From: Corydoras sp. C115
Lineage: Eukaryota; Chordata; Actinopteri; Siluriformes; Callichthyidae
Length of the DNA: 64,000 nucleotides
Reading direction: 5' to 3'
NCBI GenBank assembly: GCA_019802505.1
Contig: JAFMOC010000429.1
Span: 84,501 to 148,500 of the forward strand
Positions 34,134-44,306 of this stretch are shown in pieces. Both the position numbers and the translations under genes were made by a program. The first letter of the stretch is position 1, and each line of letters begins with the position of its first letter. A model generated the notes under the pieces. That model had not been told where the DNA came from. It was given only the letters and a program-made list of their open reading frames with translations, and did no database searches.

Positions 34134-34152
34134 CTTTACAAAATTACAAATT

Positions 34153-34505
34153 CATTCATTCATTCATTCATTATCTCCCGCTTTATCCTCTACTAGGGTC
34201 GCGGTGGGGTTCCCCAATGCCATCCAGGGAAGAACACCTCGGGCGCTGGGCAGATACACCCAGGACAGGGCGCCAATCCATCGCTGGACACCCACTCACT
34301 CACACAGACACACTCTTTATGGGGCAATTTTGAGAATTCAATTGACTTAATCCATGTTTTTGGACTGTGGGAGGAAACCGGAGAACCCGGAGGAAACCCA
34401 CGCAGACACGGGGAGAACATGAAAACTCCACCCAGATGGGGATTCGAACCGGGAATCCCTAGCACTGAGAGGAGAACGTGCTAACCACTAAGCCACCGTG
34501 CCGCC
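34153..34505 (-). mobile_element. SINE, second of two at one target site
   Basis: Flanked by CTTTACAAAATTACAAATT at 34134-34152 and 34506-34524 (19 bp). Confidence 0.93.
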
Positions 34506-34596
34506 CTTTACAAAATTACAAATTGTTAAATTATTTTTTTCATTTGTTTGCCCCCCCACCCTCAATTTTTTACCACCAGCCGCCACTGGCTAAAAG

Positions 34597-35600
34597 TCTA
34601 ATTTAGTAGCTACAGAAATCGTAATTATCCAATCAGATTAATTTCCGAGCATTTCTAAGTCTTGGAAAGTGTGCATCAGGCATTAGCTGCTGCGCTAACC
34701 AAACAACAACCTGCAGACAACGTTTAGGAACTGCTTATGAAAATAACTAATCTGATTATAATACAAATCCCGGCAATTAGTTCGAAGAGAACGCGATCCC
34801 AATTTTCCCGTCAGTTAATCGCTGCTGGATTTCATACCCAAGCGTTCTAAAAGGCCCCAGCTAGTACCAACAGAACATGGTGGAATTTATACAGTACACG
34901 AAGAGCACAGGAACGCCCGTGTGGAACCATCCAGGCTACTTTACTCGAAAAAATTCACTACAAATTCCTAGGGAGATAAAAGCAAGTCCTTCAAGGCAAA
35001 AACCCGAAGACGGTCTAGTCTCCAATAGCATGAAAGGCAAATAAATTAAATGCATATCGGTCCAGGCCACGAGAGTCCCAAACTGTAATCCGATGCCATT
35101 ACCCAAACGTTTCTTGGACGGTCTGGACGAGCGTGAAGCTGGCGCTCGAGCTTAATGATGCAGGGAAGCATTCGCATCGGAGGTAGACTGCAGGTTGGAT
35201 CAGCAGTTCCAATCTAAAACCGTAACCGCAGCAAACCTCTTAAGTGGGAATGCTTTTCCCAAAGCGCATTTCACATGAACCTTACTCAGAGATTTCCATT
35301 TCGGACGTTTTGTCAGGAGCAAGTCACTGGTTTTGGTGCCAACTCGGAAAATGCGGATGTCCCGGGTGGAGATTGTCCAAGGTGAACGCGCTGGCTTTGC
35401 GTTTGGTGATGAACGTCTTGGAAATGATTAAGCCTTGTCTTAAAAGTCTTCCATCATCAGTGCTTTGGCTGAAACAATGTGAAAAGGTCAGATTTAGTTA
35501 CAATATTAATGAATTTGGAATCATTTAAGCGTCATTAATGTCGCTAACACCAACATAAAGTGGATGTGTGTGTGTGTGTGTATATATATATATAAATAAA
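34597..35600. other. Longest SINE-free stretch outside the satellite
   Basis: About 1 kb of apparently unique DNA in the CLIP2-GTF2IRD1 interval. The ORF 35244-35528 has no known domain. A plausible place for regulatory sequence or an untranslated first exon. Confidence 0.4.
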
Positions 35601-35601
35601 A

Positions 35602-35945
35602 GGGTGGCTTAGTGGTTAGCATGTTCTCCTCTCAGCACTAGGGATTCCTGGTTAGAATCCCAATCTGGGTGGAGTTTCCATGTTCTCCCCGTGTCCGCGT
35701 GGGTTTCCTCCGGGTTCTCTGGTTTCCTCCCACAGTCCAAAAACATGGATCAAGGTCAAATGAATTTTCCAATTGCCCCATATAGAGTGTGTCTGTGTGA
35801 GTGAGTGTGTGTCCAGTAATATATTGGTGTCCTGTCCTGGGCGAATCTGCCCAGCGCCCGAAACGTTCTCCCCTGGATGGGCATCCACCCCCCCCACCAC
35901 CACCACATGAACCTAGTAGTAGAGGATAAAGTGGAAGATAATAGA
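35602..35945 (+). mobile_element. SINE, nearly full length
   Basis: Starts GGGTGGCTTAGTGG; the tail runs into (TG)n/(TA)n. Confidence 0.88.
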
Positions 35946-35975
<30 letters not shown>

Positions 35976-35976
<1 letters not shown>

Positions 35977-36097
35977 TCATTCATTCATTATCTTCCGCTT
36001 CATCCTATATTAGGGTCGCGGTGGGGTTCTCCATGCCCATCCAGGGAAGAACGTCTCGGGCGCTGGGCAGATACACCCAGAAAAGGACACCAATCTA
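35976..36097 (-). mobile_element. SINE cut by Tc1-like element 1
   Basis: Tail and last third, ending GACACCAATCTA at the Tc1 terminus. The remainder is not clearly present after 37763. Confidence 0.88.
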
Positions 36098-37763
36098 CAG
36101 TGGGTTGCAAAAGTATTCATACCCCTTGAACTTTTCCATATTTTGTCACATTACAACCACAAACATAAATATATTTCACTGGAATTTAATGTGAAAGACC
36201 AACACAAAGTGGTATACAATTGTGAAGTGGAAGGAAAATTATACATGAATCAACATTTTTTTTACAAATAAAAAAACTGAAAAGTGCGACGTGCAAAAAA
36301 GTATTCAGCCCCCCCTGAGTCAATAACTTTGTGGAGCCACCTTTTGCGTGCAATTACAGCTGCAAGTCTTTTAGGGTATGTCTCCACCAGCTTTGCACAT
36401 CTAGTGACTGAAATTCTTGCCCATTCCTCTTGCAAAACAGCTCAAGCTCAGTCAGATTGGATGGAGAGCGTTTGTGAACAGCAGTTTTGAGATCTTGCCC
36501 ACAAATTCTCAATTGGGTTTAGGTCTGGACTTTGACTGGGCCATTCTAACACATGAATATTCTTTTTTTTACAAACCACTCCATTGTAGCTCTGGCTTTA
36601 TGTGTAGGGTCGTTGTCCTGCTGGAAGGTTGAACCCTCCGCCCCAGTCTCAAATCTTTTGCTGACTCCAACAGGTTTTCTTCCAAGATTGCCCTGTATTT
36701 GGCTCCATCCATCTTCCCATCAACTTTGACCAACTTCCCGGTCCCTGCTGAAGAGAAGCACCCCCCAGAGCATGATGCTGCCACCACCATATTTGACAGT
36801 GGGGATGGTGTTTTACCAGAGTGATGTGCAGTGTTATTTCTCCGCCACACATAGCGTTTTGCATTGTGGCCAAAAAGTTCAATTTGGTCTCGTCTGACCA
36901 AAGCACCTTCTTCCACATGTTTGCTGTGTCCTCAACATGGCTTCTGGCAAACTGCAAACGGGACTTCTTATGGTTTTCTTTAAAACAATGGCTTTCTCCT
37001 TGCCACTCTTCCATAAAGACCACATTGTGTGAGTGCACGACTAATTGTTGTCCTGTGGGACAGTTTCCCCCCCACCTGAGCTGTGGCTCTCTGCATTTCA
37101 TCCAGAGTCACCATGGGCCTCTTTGGCTGCCTCTCTGATCAGTGATCTCCTTGTTCGGCCTGTAAGTTTAGGTGGACGGCCTGCGTCTTGGCAGGTTTAC
37201 TGTGGTGCCATACTCTTTCCATTTCCGGATGATGTATGGAATTGAACAGTGCTCCGTGAGATGTTCAAAAGCTTTGAAATCTTTTTATAAACCAAGCCTG
37301 CTTTAAAAACTTCTCCAAAAACCATATGTCCTAACCTGGTCTGGTGTGTTCTTTGGACTTACATGATGCTGTTTGCTCCCCAATATTTCTTCTTAACCAA
37401 CATCTGAGGCCGTCATGGAGCAGCTGGTATTGTACTGAGATTAGATTACACACAGGGAGGACCCTTTTTTGAGTCATTAGGCACTTCATAGGCAACTTCT
37501 GAATGCAATGGTTGCACTCAGGTGGAAAGGGGGCTGAATACTTTTGCACCGTCGCACTTTTCAGTCTTTGTATTTGATAAATAAAAAGTTGGATCATCGT
37601 AATAATTTTTCCTTCTACTTCACAATTGTTATAACCACTTTGTGTGGTCTTTCACATAAAATTCCAGCCGTGACAACTATATTTTATGTTTGTGGTTTTG
37701 TAACGCGTGACAAATAATAGGGAACAAAGTTCAAGGGGTATGAATACTTTTGCAACCCCACTG
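36098..37763 (-). mobile_element. Tc1-like transposon 1, nearly full length, transposase dead
   Basis: Begins CAGTGGGTTGCAAAAGTATT right after a TA and ends with its inverted copy (CTTTTGCAACCCCACTG), 1666 bp in total. It resembles the Passport-type Tc1 family of fish. The transposase reads on the minus strand: WSDET (first catalytic D, near 36892), QQDNDPTHKA (second D, near 36616) and SPDLNPIENLW (third acidic residue, near 36510) can all be found, but in different frames. The coding region has several frameshifts and cannot make a functional enzyme. It is inserted into a SINE whose body stops at 36097. Confidence 0.92.
36480..37130 (-). pseudogene. Broken Tc1-like transposase of element 1
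   Basis: Minus-strand frames contain KSRLQFARSHVEDTANMWKK, LWSDETKLNF, YVWRRNNTAHH, FSSAGTGKL, QQDNDPTHKA and NPIENLW, the order expected of a DDE transposase. The pieces lie in at least three frames, so multiple indels are present. The DNA-binding half is farther upstream (37130-37330) and more degraded. Confidence 0.85.
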
Positions 37764-38843
37764 GATTCACTGGGACACACTCCTCATATTCAAGAGACAC
37801 TATCAGAAGTATCATTCGCAAGTTCAAGTTAAAGGGCACAGTGGAAACGTTACCTGGTCGTGGCAGAAAGAAGATCCTGACCGCGACTGCTATGCGCTAC
37901 CTGAAGCGTAATGTGGAGAAAAAATCCCTGCGTGACTGCTAAGGAACTGAAAAAAGACCTGTCAGATGTGGGCACTGAAGTTTCAGCTCAGACAATAAGG
38001 CGCGCACTGCATAACGAAGACCTCCATGCCAGAACTCCCAGGCGCACCCCCTTGCTGACTCCAAAGAACAAGAAAAGTCGACTGCAGTATGCCAAAAGTC
38101 ATGTGGACAAGCCACAAAGGTTTTGGGACAGTGTACTGTGGTCAGATGAAACTAAATTAGAACTGTTTGGGACAATGGACCAGCGCTATGTTTGGAGGAG
38201 GAAGAACCAGGCTTATGAACAAAAGAAACACCTTGCCTACTGTGAAGCATGGCGGTGGGGTCAATTATGCTTTGGGGCTGTTTTGCTTCTAATGGTACAG
38301 GAAAGCTTCAACGTGTGCAGGGTACCATGAATTCCCTTCAGTACCAGGAGATCTTGGAGGAAAATGTGATGGAGTCAGTCACAAACCTAGAACATTCTAG
38401 AGTGGCCATCGCAATCACCAGACTTAAATCCAATTGAGAACCTCTGGTGGGACCTAAAGAAGGCAGTTGCAGTGCGCAAGCCTAAGAATGTGACTGAACT
38501 GGAGGCTTTTGCCCATGAAGAATGGGCTAAGATACCCATAGGTCGCTGCAAGACACTTGTGTCAAGCTATGCTTCACGCTTGAAAGCTGTCATAACTGGA
38601 AAAGGATGTTGTACTAAGTACTAAAAAATAATGTCACTAGGGGGTTGAATAAAACTGATAATGATGTGAGCACAGTAAAGACATTTGTGGTTATTCCATC
38701 ATAAATATTATGTTATATTTGTCTAATTTATAAGTGCCTCTTTGATATAATTGTAAATAAGATGACTGAAATGATCCAAATCAATGTCAAACTGGCCAAA
38801 ACACTTTATTTCAGTGGGGGTTGAATAAATTTGATCACAACTG
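37764..38843 (+). mobile_element. Tc1-like transposon 2, 5'-truncated and internally deleted
   Basis: It abuts element 1 directly and belongs to a different Tc1-like family. Its right end (GATCACAACTG) is followed by TA at 38844. The left terminal repeat is missing. The transposase is in the plus orientation, opposite to element 1. Confidence 0.88.
37806..38624 (+). pseudogene. Broken Tc1-like transposase of element 2
   Basis: The frame from about 37798 gives IIRKFKLKGTVETLPGRGRK (paired-like DNA-binding region) and ends in a stop at about 37940. A second frame carries TAKELKKDLSDVGTEVSAQT, SRLQYAKSHVDKPQRFWDSV and LWSDETKLELFG (first catalytic D). A third gives IMLWGCFASNGTGKL. The second catalytic D block (HDND-like) is deleted near 38390. 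The last frame gives SPDLNPIENLWWDLKK, then a stop at 38622-38624. At least three lesions; no product expected. Confidence 0.88.
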
Positions 38844-39069
38844 TATATATATATATATATACACAAACTCGTAATTAGCATTTCAATTCTCAAGGAGTAG
38901 ATTGTAAATGTTTGCAATCATGGCTATCCCATTTTCTGACCTCAACCAAGTTGGCAGAGTTCTAAGTCACTTTGGTTAAAGGGTATGTAAAATGACTACT
39001 TGTAAATGGAAATGGCTCTACAGTGAGTGTGGACTCACCTTTCAGGCACCAATGACAATGTTTGTTTTT

Positions 39070-39303
39070 TTTTTAATGGGAAACTCCATCCTGTGTATTT
39101 TTAAGTCGTGGATGTACTAATGCTACTAGGATTTATCATCTAAATTAACCGTTAAAGCTCAAGAGGTCCTGATCGCCCATTCAATTTAAATTACAACCAT
39201 AAAACATAACTGTAATTAAACCATTATTGCATAAGAGATGAGGAAAGTATTAAGATTGAAATGACTAATATTTAATAACAGTATGAACCTCTTCTGTGAA
39301 GTG
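39070..39303 (-). pseudogene. Partial tandem duplicate of the CLIP2 terminal exon and 3' flank
   Basis: This segment repeats 39598-40036. It has the same T-rich start, the shared block around TTTTTAAGTCGTGGATGTAC, and the same ending. Read on the minus strand it still encodes HFTEEVHTVIKY followed by TAG at 39267-39265 (one conservative change, L to V). It stops abruptly where a SINE begins at 39302. It has no acceptor of its own and cannot be a complete exon, but it would be transcribed if the CLIP2 3' UTR extends this far. Confidence 0.8.
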
Positions 39304-39567
39304 GGCAGATACACCCAGGACAGGGCGCCAATCTATCACAATCTATCACTGGACACACACTCACTCACACAGACACACTCTATATGGGGCAATTTGGAGC
39401 ATTCAATTGACTTGATCCATGTTTTTGGACTGTGGGAGGAAACTGGAGAACTCGGAGGAAACCCACGTGGACACGGGGAGAACATGAAACTCCACCCAGA
39501 TTGGGATTCAAACCGGGAACCCCTAGCGCTGAGAGAACATGCTAACCACTAAACCACCGTGCCGCTC
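39302..39567 (-). mobile_element. SINE between the two copies of the CLIP2 terminal segment
   Basis: Tail-truncated at GGGCAGATACACCCAGG, exactly where the left duplicate breaks off. A small internal duplication (ATCTATCACA) is present. Confidence 0.88.
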
Positions 39568-39773
39568 CAGTGACGAGACCGTTAATTTTCATTTTAAAAA
39601 ATATGGGAAACTCTAAAATGTGTATTTTTAAGTCGTGGATGTACTAATGTTAAGATTTATCATCTAAATTAACCGTTAATGCTCAAGAGGTCTTGATCGC
39701 CCACATTCAATTTAAATTAAAACCATAAAACATAAACGTAATTAAAACATTATTTCATGAGCGATGAGGAAAG

Positions 39774-39968
39774 TACATTTACATTTGGTCATTTATTGGA
39801 CGCTTTTATCCAAAGTGACCTACAAGGTGAGCACAGGGTTCATCACAACATCCCTGGAGCAATGAGGGTTAAGGTTCTTGCTCAAGGACCCACATTGGGA
39901 ACTTCAGTGGACCTGGGATTTGAACCCCCAACCTTCAGATTGATAGCCCAACACCCTAACCACCATGC
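39774..39968 (+). mobile_element. Repeat inserted in the CLIP2 3' flank
   Basis: Starts TACATTTACATTTGGTCATT, contains TTTTATCCAAAGTGACCTAC and ends with a tRNA-like GGATTTGAACCCCCAACC and CCTAACCACCATGC (complement of an A-box-like region). It interrupts the duplicated CLIP2 terminal segment, so it postdates that duplication. Confidence 0.7.
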
Positions 39969-39997
39969 ATAAGTATTAAGTATTAAGAATGAAATCA

Positions 39998-40081
39998 CTA
40001 ATATTTAATAAGAGTATGAACCTCTTCTGTGAAGTGAGCATCCTGATGGATCCCGTTTGCAGAATTCGCACTGCTGTAAGC
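39998..40081 (-). CDS. clip2: CLIP2 terminal coding exon with stop
   Basis: After a CCTATTTGCAG acceptor the exon reads AYSSANSANGIHQDAHFTEE then VHTLIKY and TAG at 40000-39998: 27 codons plus stop, in phase with RPDKNQ upstream. SANGIHQ is shared with the human terminus; the last ten residues differ. There is no zinc knuckle and no terminal EEY/F-type motif. A truncated second copy of its 3' half lies at 39265-39303. Confidence 0.88.
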   Translation of the reverse strand, partial: AYSSANSANGIHQDAHFTEEVHTLIKY

Positions 40082-41002
40082 CTGCAAATAGGAAAACATG
40101 AGAACTTTATTTAAATAGAGAAACATTATTACATGATACTGTTCATGCACTTCCTAAAAACTCACTTCAGCTTTGAAAGCCTTATTGCATCATTTTAAAC
40201 ACAACAGCAGCTGTAAAAACACTCTAACAAGCCTGTGTGGTGCCAGTATTCATGACAAGGTCAACATAACACGACCATTTTTGTTCTGGGTGTCGATATG
40301 AACTTTATTATTTAAATATTTATTATTACAGCGGCAACGCTACAGGCTCATCGGATCTCATTATTGTACTTCATTCTTTACTAGGAGCTAGGATTTATGT
40401 TTTCATTCATTCATTATCTCCCGCTTTGTCCTCTATTAGGGTCGCGGTGGGGTTCCCCATGCCCATCCAGGGGAGAACGTCTCGGGCGCTGGGCAGATAG
40501 ACCCAGGACAGAGCGCCAATCCATCGCTGGGCACACACTCACTCACACAGACACACTCTATATGGGCCAATTTAGAGAACTCAATTAACTTCATCCATGT
40601 TTTTGGACTGTGGGAGGAAACCGGAGAACCCGGAGGAAACCCACGCGGACACGGGGAGAACATGGAAACTCCACCCAGATGGGGATTCGAACCGGGAATC
40701 CCTAGCGCTGAGAGGCGAACGTGCTAACCACTAAGCCACCGTGCCGCCTTATTAAGTATCTTTTTCAGTTAAATTCTCCAAATTGCCCCATACAGAGTGT
40801 GTTTGTGTGAGTGAGTTTGTGCTCGGTGTATCTGCCCAGCGCCCAAAACGTGGGGAACCCCCCCACGACCCTAGTAGAGGAAAAAGCCGAAGATAATGGA
40901 TGGATGAATTTTATGTTGGGGCGGCAACGTGTCGGGCGCTGGGCAGATAGACCCAGGACAGGGCGCCAATCCATCGCTGGGCGGATTTATTTTATTTTTA
41001 TT

Positions 41003-41043
<41 letters not shown>

Positions 41044-43908
41044 ATTTTATTTCATAGGCGCCTTTCTGACACTCAAGGACACCTTACAGTTTACAACAGG
41101 TAAAAAATATTATTTTTTTTTTTTTTGGGGGGGGGGGGGGGGTTACTCATGTCCAGAGGGGAACATTTCAGGCACTGGGGAGATCCATCACTTACTCATA
41201 AAGACATACTCAATATATAAGTGTAGCCAATTCATTTAAATTTCTTTGGACTGTAGGAGGACACCGGAGAACCCAGAGGAAACCCACGTGGACACAGGGA
41301 AGACATGGAAACTCCACCCAGATTGGGATTCGAACAAACACACTCTATATGGGGCAATTTGGAGAATTCAATTGACCTTGGTTCATGTTTTTGGACTGTG
41401 GGAGGAAACCCACACGGACACGGGGAGAACATGGAAACTCCACCCACATCACCAGGGCTGAGAGGTGAACGTGATAACCCCTGTGTCGTCCCACACTATT
41501 AGCCAATCAGGTGATAGTATGAACAATGTGATGAGGTGTTTATTAATAGTGCTCACTGATTGTATGTGTTATGTGATGTATACCTGGTTCTTGTCGGGCC
41601 GTGTGCGCATGGCCTGTACCAGCTGATCCACCTCCTGGTTGTGCTCCAGGGCGTTCCTCAAAGCATCCTCGGTGCTCAGGAGCCGTTGGCGCAGACGGGA
41701 CACCTCGGCATCTGTTCCCGAGGCTTCCAACATAGAGAAGCGTCTGTGATCGGGGGATGACCTCTCACGACCCTGAGATTATATAATAAAAATATATAAT
41801 AATAAATCTTCAACCTTCCATCCATCCATTATCTTCTGCTTTATCCTCTACTAGGGTCGTGTGGGGGGGGGTTCCCCAAGCCCATTCAGGGGAGAACGTT
41901 TCGGGCGCTGGGCAGATACACCCAGGACATGATGCCACTCTATCACTGGGCACACACTCACTTACACACACACACTCCATATGGGGCAATTTGGAGACTT
42001 CAGTTGACCTTCATCCATGTTTTTTGACTGTGGGAGGAAACCGGAGAACCCAAAGGAAACCCAGGGGGACACGGGGAGAACATGGAAACTCCACCCAGAT
42101 TGGGATTCGAATCAGGAATCCCTAGCGCTGAGAGGAGAACATGTTAAACACTAAGCCACCGTGCCGCCCCAACATAAAATTCATCCATCCATCCGTTATC
42201 TTCCACTTTATCCTCTACTAGGGTCGCGTGGGTTTCCTCCGGGTTCTCCGGTTTCCTCCCACAGTCCAAAAACATGGATCAAGTCAAATGAGTTCTCCAA
42301 ATTGCCCCATATAGAGTGTGTCTGTGTGAGTGAGTGTGTGTCCAGTGATAGATTGGCATCCTGTCCTGGGTCTATCTGCCCAACGCCCGAAACGTTCTTC
42401 CCTGGATGGGCATGGGGAACCCCCCGCGACCCTAGTAGAGGATAAAGCAGAAGATAATGGATGGATGGATCTTAACTCCACAAAAACACACATCCCATCA
42501 ATGTCCACAGTCCAAAATCATGCATTCAAGGTAAATTGGCTGCTCAAAATTGCCCCTATATAGTGTATGTGTCTGTGTGAGTGAGTGTGTGCCAAGTGAT
42601 AGATTGTCCTGGGTGTATCTGCCCAGCGCCCGAAACGTTCTCCCCTGGACAGGGCGCCCCCCCCCCCTCTTATAACCCTAGTCTCTGATATAGATTAAGC
42701 AGATTAAGCGATGGATTGGCGTCCTGTCCTGGGTCTATCTGCCCAGCGCCCGAGACGTTCTCCCCTGGATGGGCATGGGGAACCCCCCCGCGACCCTAAT
42801 AGAGGATAAAGCGGGAGATAATGGATGAATGCTCACCAGCAGCAGAAGCTTCTCTCTCAGAGTCTTGATGTCATCCTGCAGCTTCTGCTCCTTCATCTTC
42901 CACTCAGCTTTGTGAAGGTCACGGCTCAGGTCACGGTCCACACCTTGAGAGTGACGAGGCGAGTCCAATAATAAGACTCGCAGCTCATTAAGGCTCCTAA
43001 ATAACAGACAAACACACAATTAAGTCATTTTAGTTGCTTAAGATCTTATCATCATCATGCCACTAATTAGTAAGAAGTCAGATATCTTATAGTGAGGTGG
43101 CACGGTTTCCTCCGGGTTCTTTGGCGGCACGGTGGCTTAGTGGCTAGCATGTTCTCCTCTCAGCTCCAGGGATTCCCGGTTCGAATCCCAATCTGGGTGG
43201 AGTTTCCATGTTCTCCCTGTGTCCTCATAGGTTTCCTCAGGGTTCTCCGGTTTCCTCCCACAGTCCAAAAAACATGGATCAAGGTCAATTGAGTTCTCCA
43301 AATTGCCCCATATAGAGTGTGTGTGTGAGTGAGTGTGTGCCCAGTGATAGATTGGCGTCCTGTCCTGGGTGTATCTGCCCAGCGCCCAAAACGTTCTCCC
43401 CTGGATGGGCATAGGGAATTCCAACCTTAATCCCAATCTGGGTGGAGTTTCCATGTTCTCCCCATGTCTGCGTGGGTTTCATCCGGGTTCTTACCACAGT
43501 CCAAAAACATGAATCAAGGTCAATTGAATTCTCCAAATTGCCCCATATAGAGTGTGTCTGTGTGAGTGAGTGTGTGCACAGCAATTGATTGGCGTCCTGT
43601 CCTGGGTGTATCTGCCCAGGGCCCAAGACGTTCTCCCCTGGATGGGCATGAGGAACTCCCCCCGCGACCCTAGAAGAGGATAAAGCCGAAGATAATGGAT
43701 GGATGGATGTAAATAGTGAGGCAGCATTGTGACTTAGTGGTTAGCATGTTCTCCTCTCAGCACTAGGGATTCCTGGTTCGAATCCCAATCTAGGTGGAGT
43801 TTCCATGTTCTCCCCGTGTCTGTGTGGGTTTCCTCTGGGTTCTCTAGTTCCCTCCCACAGTCCAAAAACATGGATCAAGTCAATTGAATTCTCCAAATTG
43901 CCCCATAT

Positions 43909-43942
<34 letters not shown>

Positions 43943-44266
43943 AGTGTGTGCCCAGTGATAGATTGGCGTCCTGTCCTGGGTGTATCTGCCCAGCGCCCGA
44001 AACGTTCTCCCCTGGATGGGCATTGGGAAACCCCCCCCCCCACTGCGACCCTAATAGAGGATAAAGCGGAAGATAAAGGATGGATGTTTTTTACTGGTCA
44101 GGCCTACATAAAGAATCGGTCCCCACATGGTCATTAAAACCATAGAATTGACATCGATCTCTGAGGGTAAATAAGACTCGGGGAGGTTTAATTAGCTGGA
44201 TTGTCCTCATTAAGAGCGAAGGATCTTAAGTGGATTGAAAGGTGATGGGCGAATTCCTCATGCATG

Positions 44267-44306
<40 letters not shown>

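Larger units (their letters stand above)
32606..34588 (+). mobile_element. Second hAT-like non-autonomous element, loaded with SINEs
   Basis: Terminal inverted repeats CAGTGGCGGCTGGT and ACCAGCCGCCACTG face each other and are flanked by GCTGAAAG (32598-32605) and GCTAAAAG (34589-34596), an 8-bp duplication with one difference. The interior holds a minisatellite of ~190-bp units (33120-33660) and three inserted SINEs (32752-33066, 33788-34133, 34153-34505). No transposase is visible. Without the SINEs it would be about 0.95 kb. Confidence 0.85.

Noticed and set aside
36569..38437. Functional Tc1 transposases
   Set aside because: Catalytic motifs are split among frames in both elements, and the second catalytic block is deleted in element 2.
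41581..41583. CLIP2 ending by read-through at VYIT and stop just after 41584
   Set aside because: A downstream exon at 40081-39998 has a good acceptor, the right phase and the conserved SANGIHQ end, so splicing at GTATAC is the better model; read-through could still be a minor isoform.
41560..41760. Plus-strand ORF
   Set aside because: Antisense of the penultimate CLIP2 exon.
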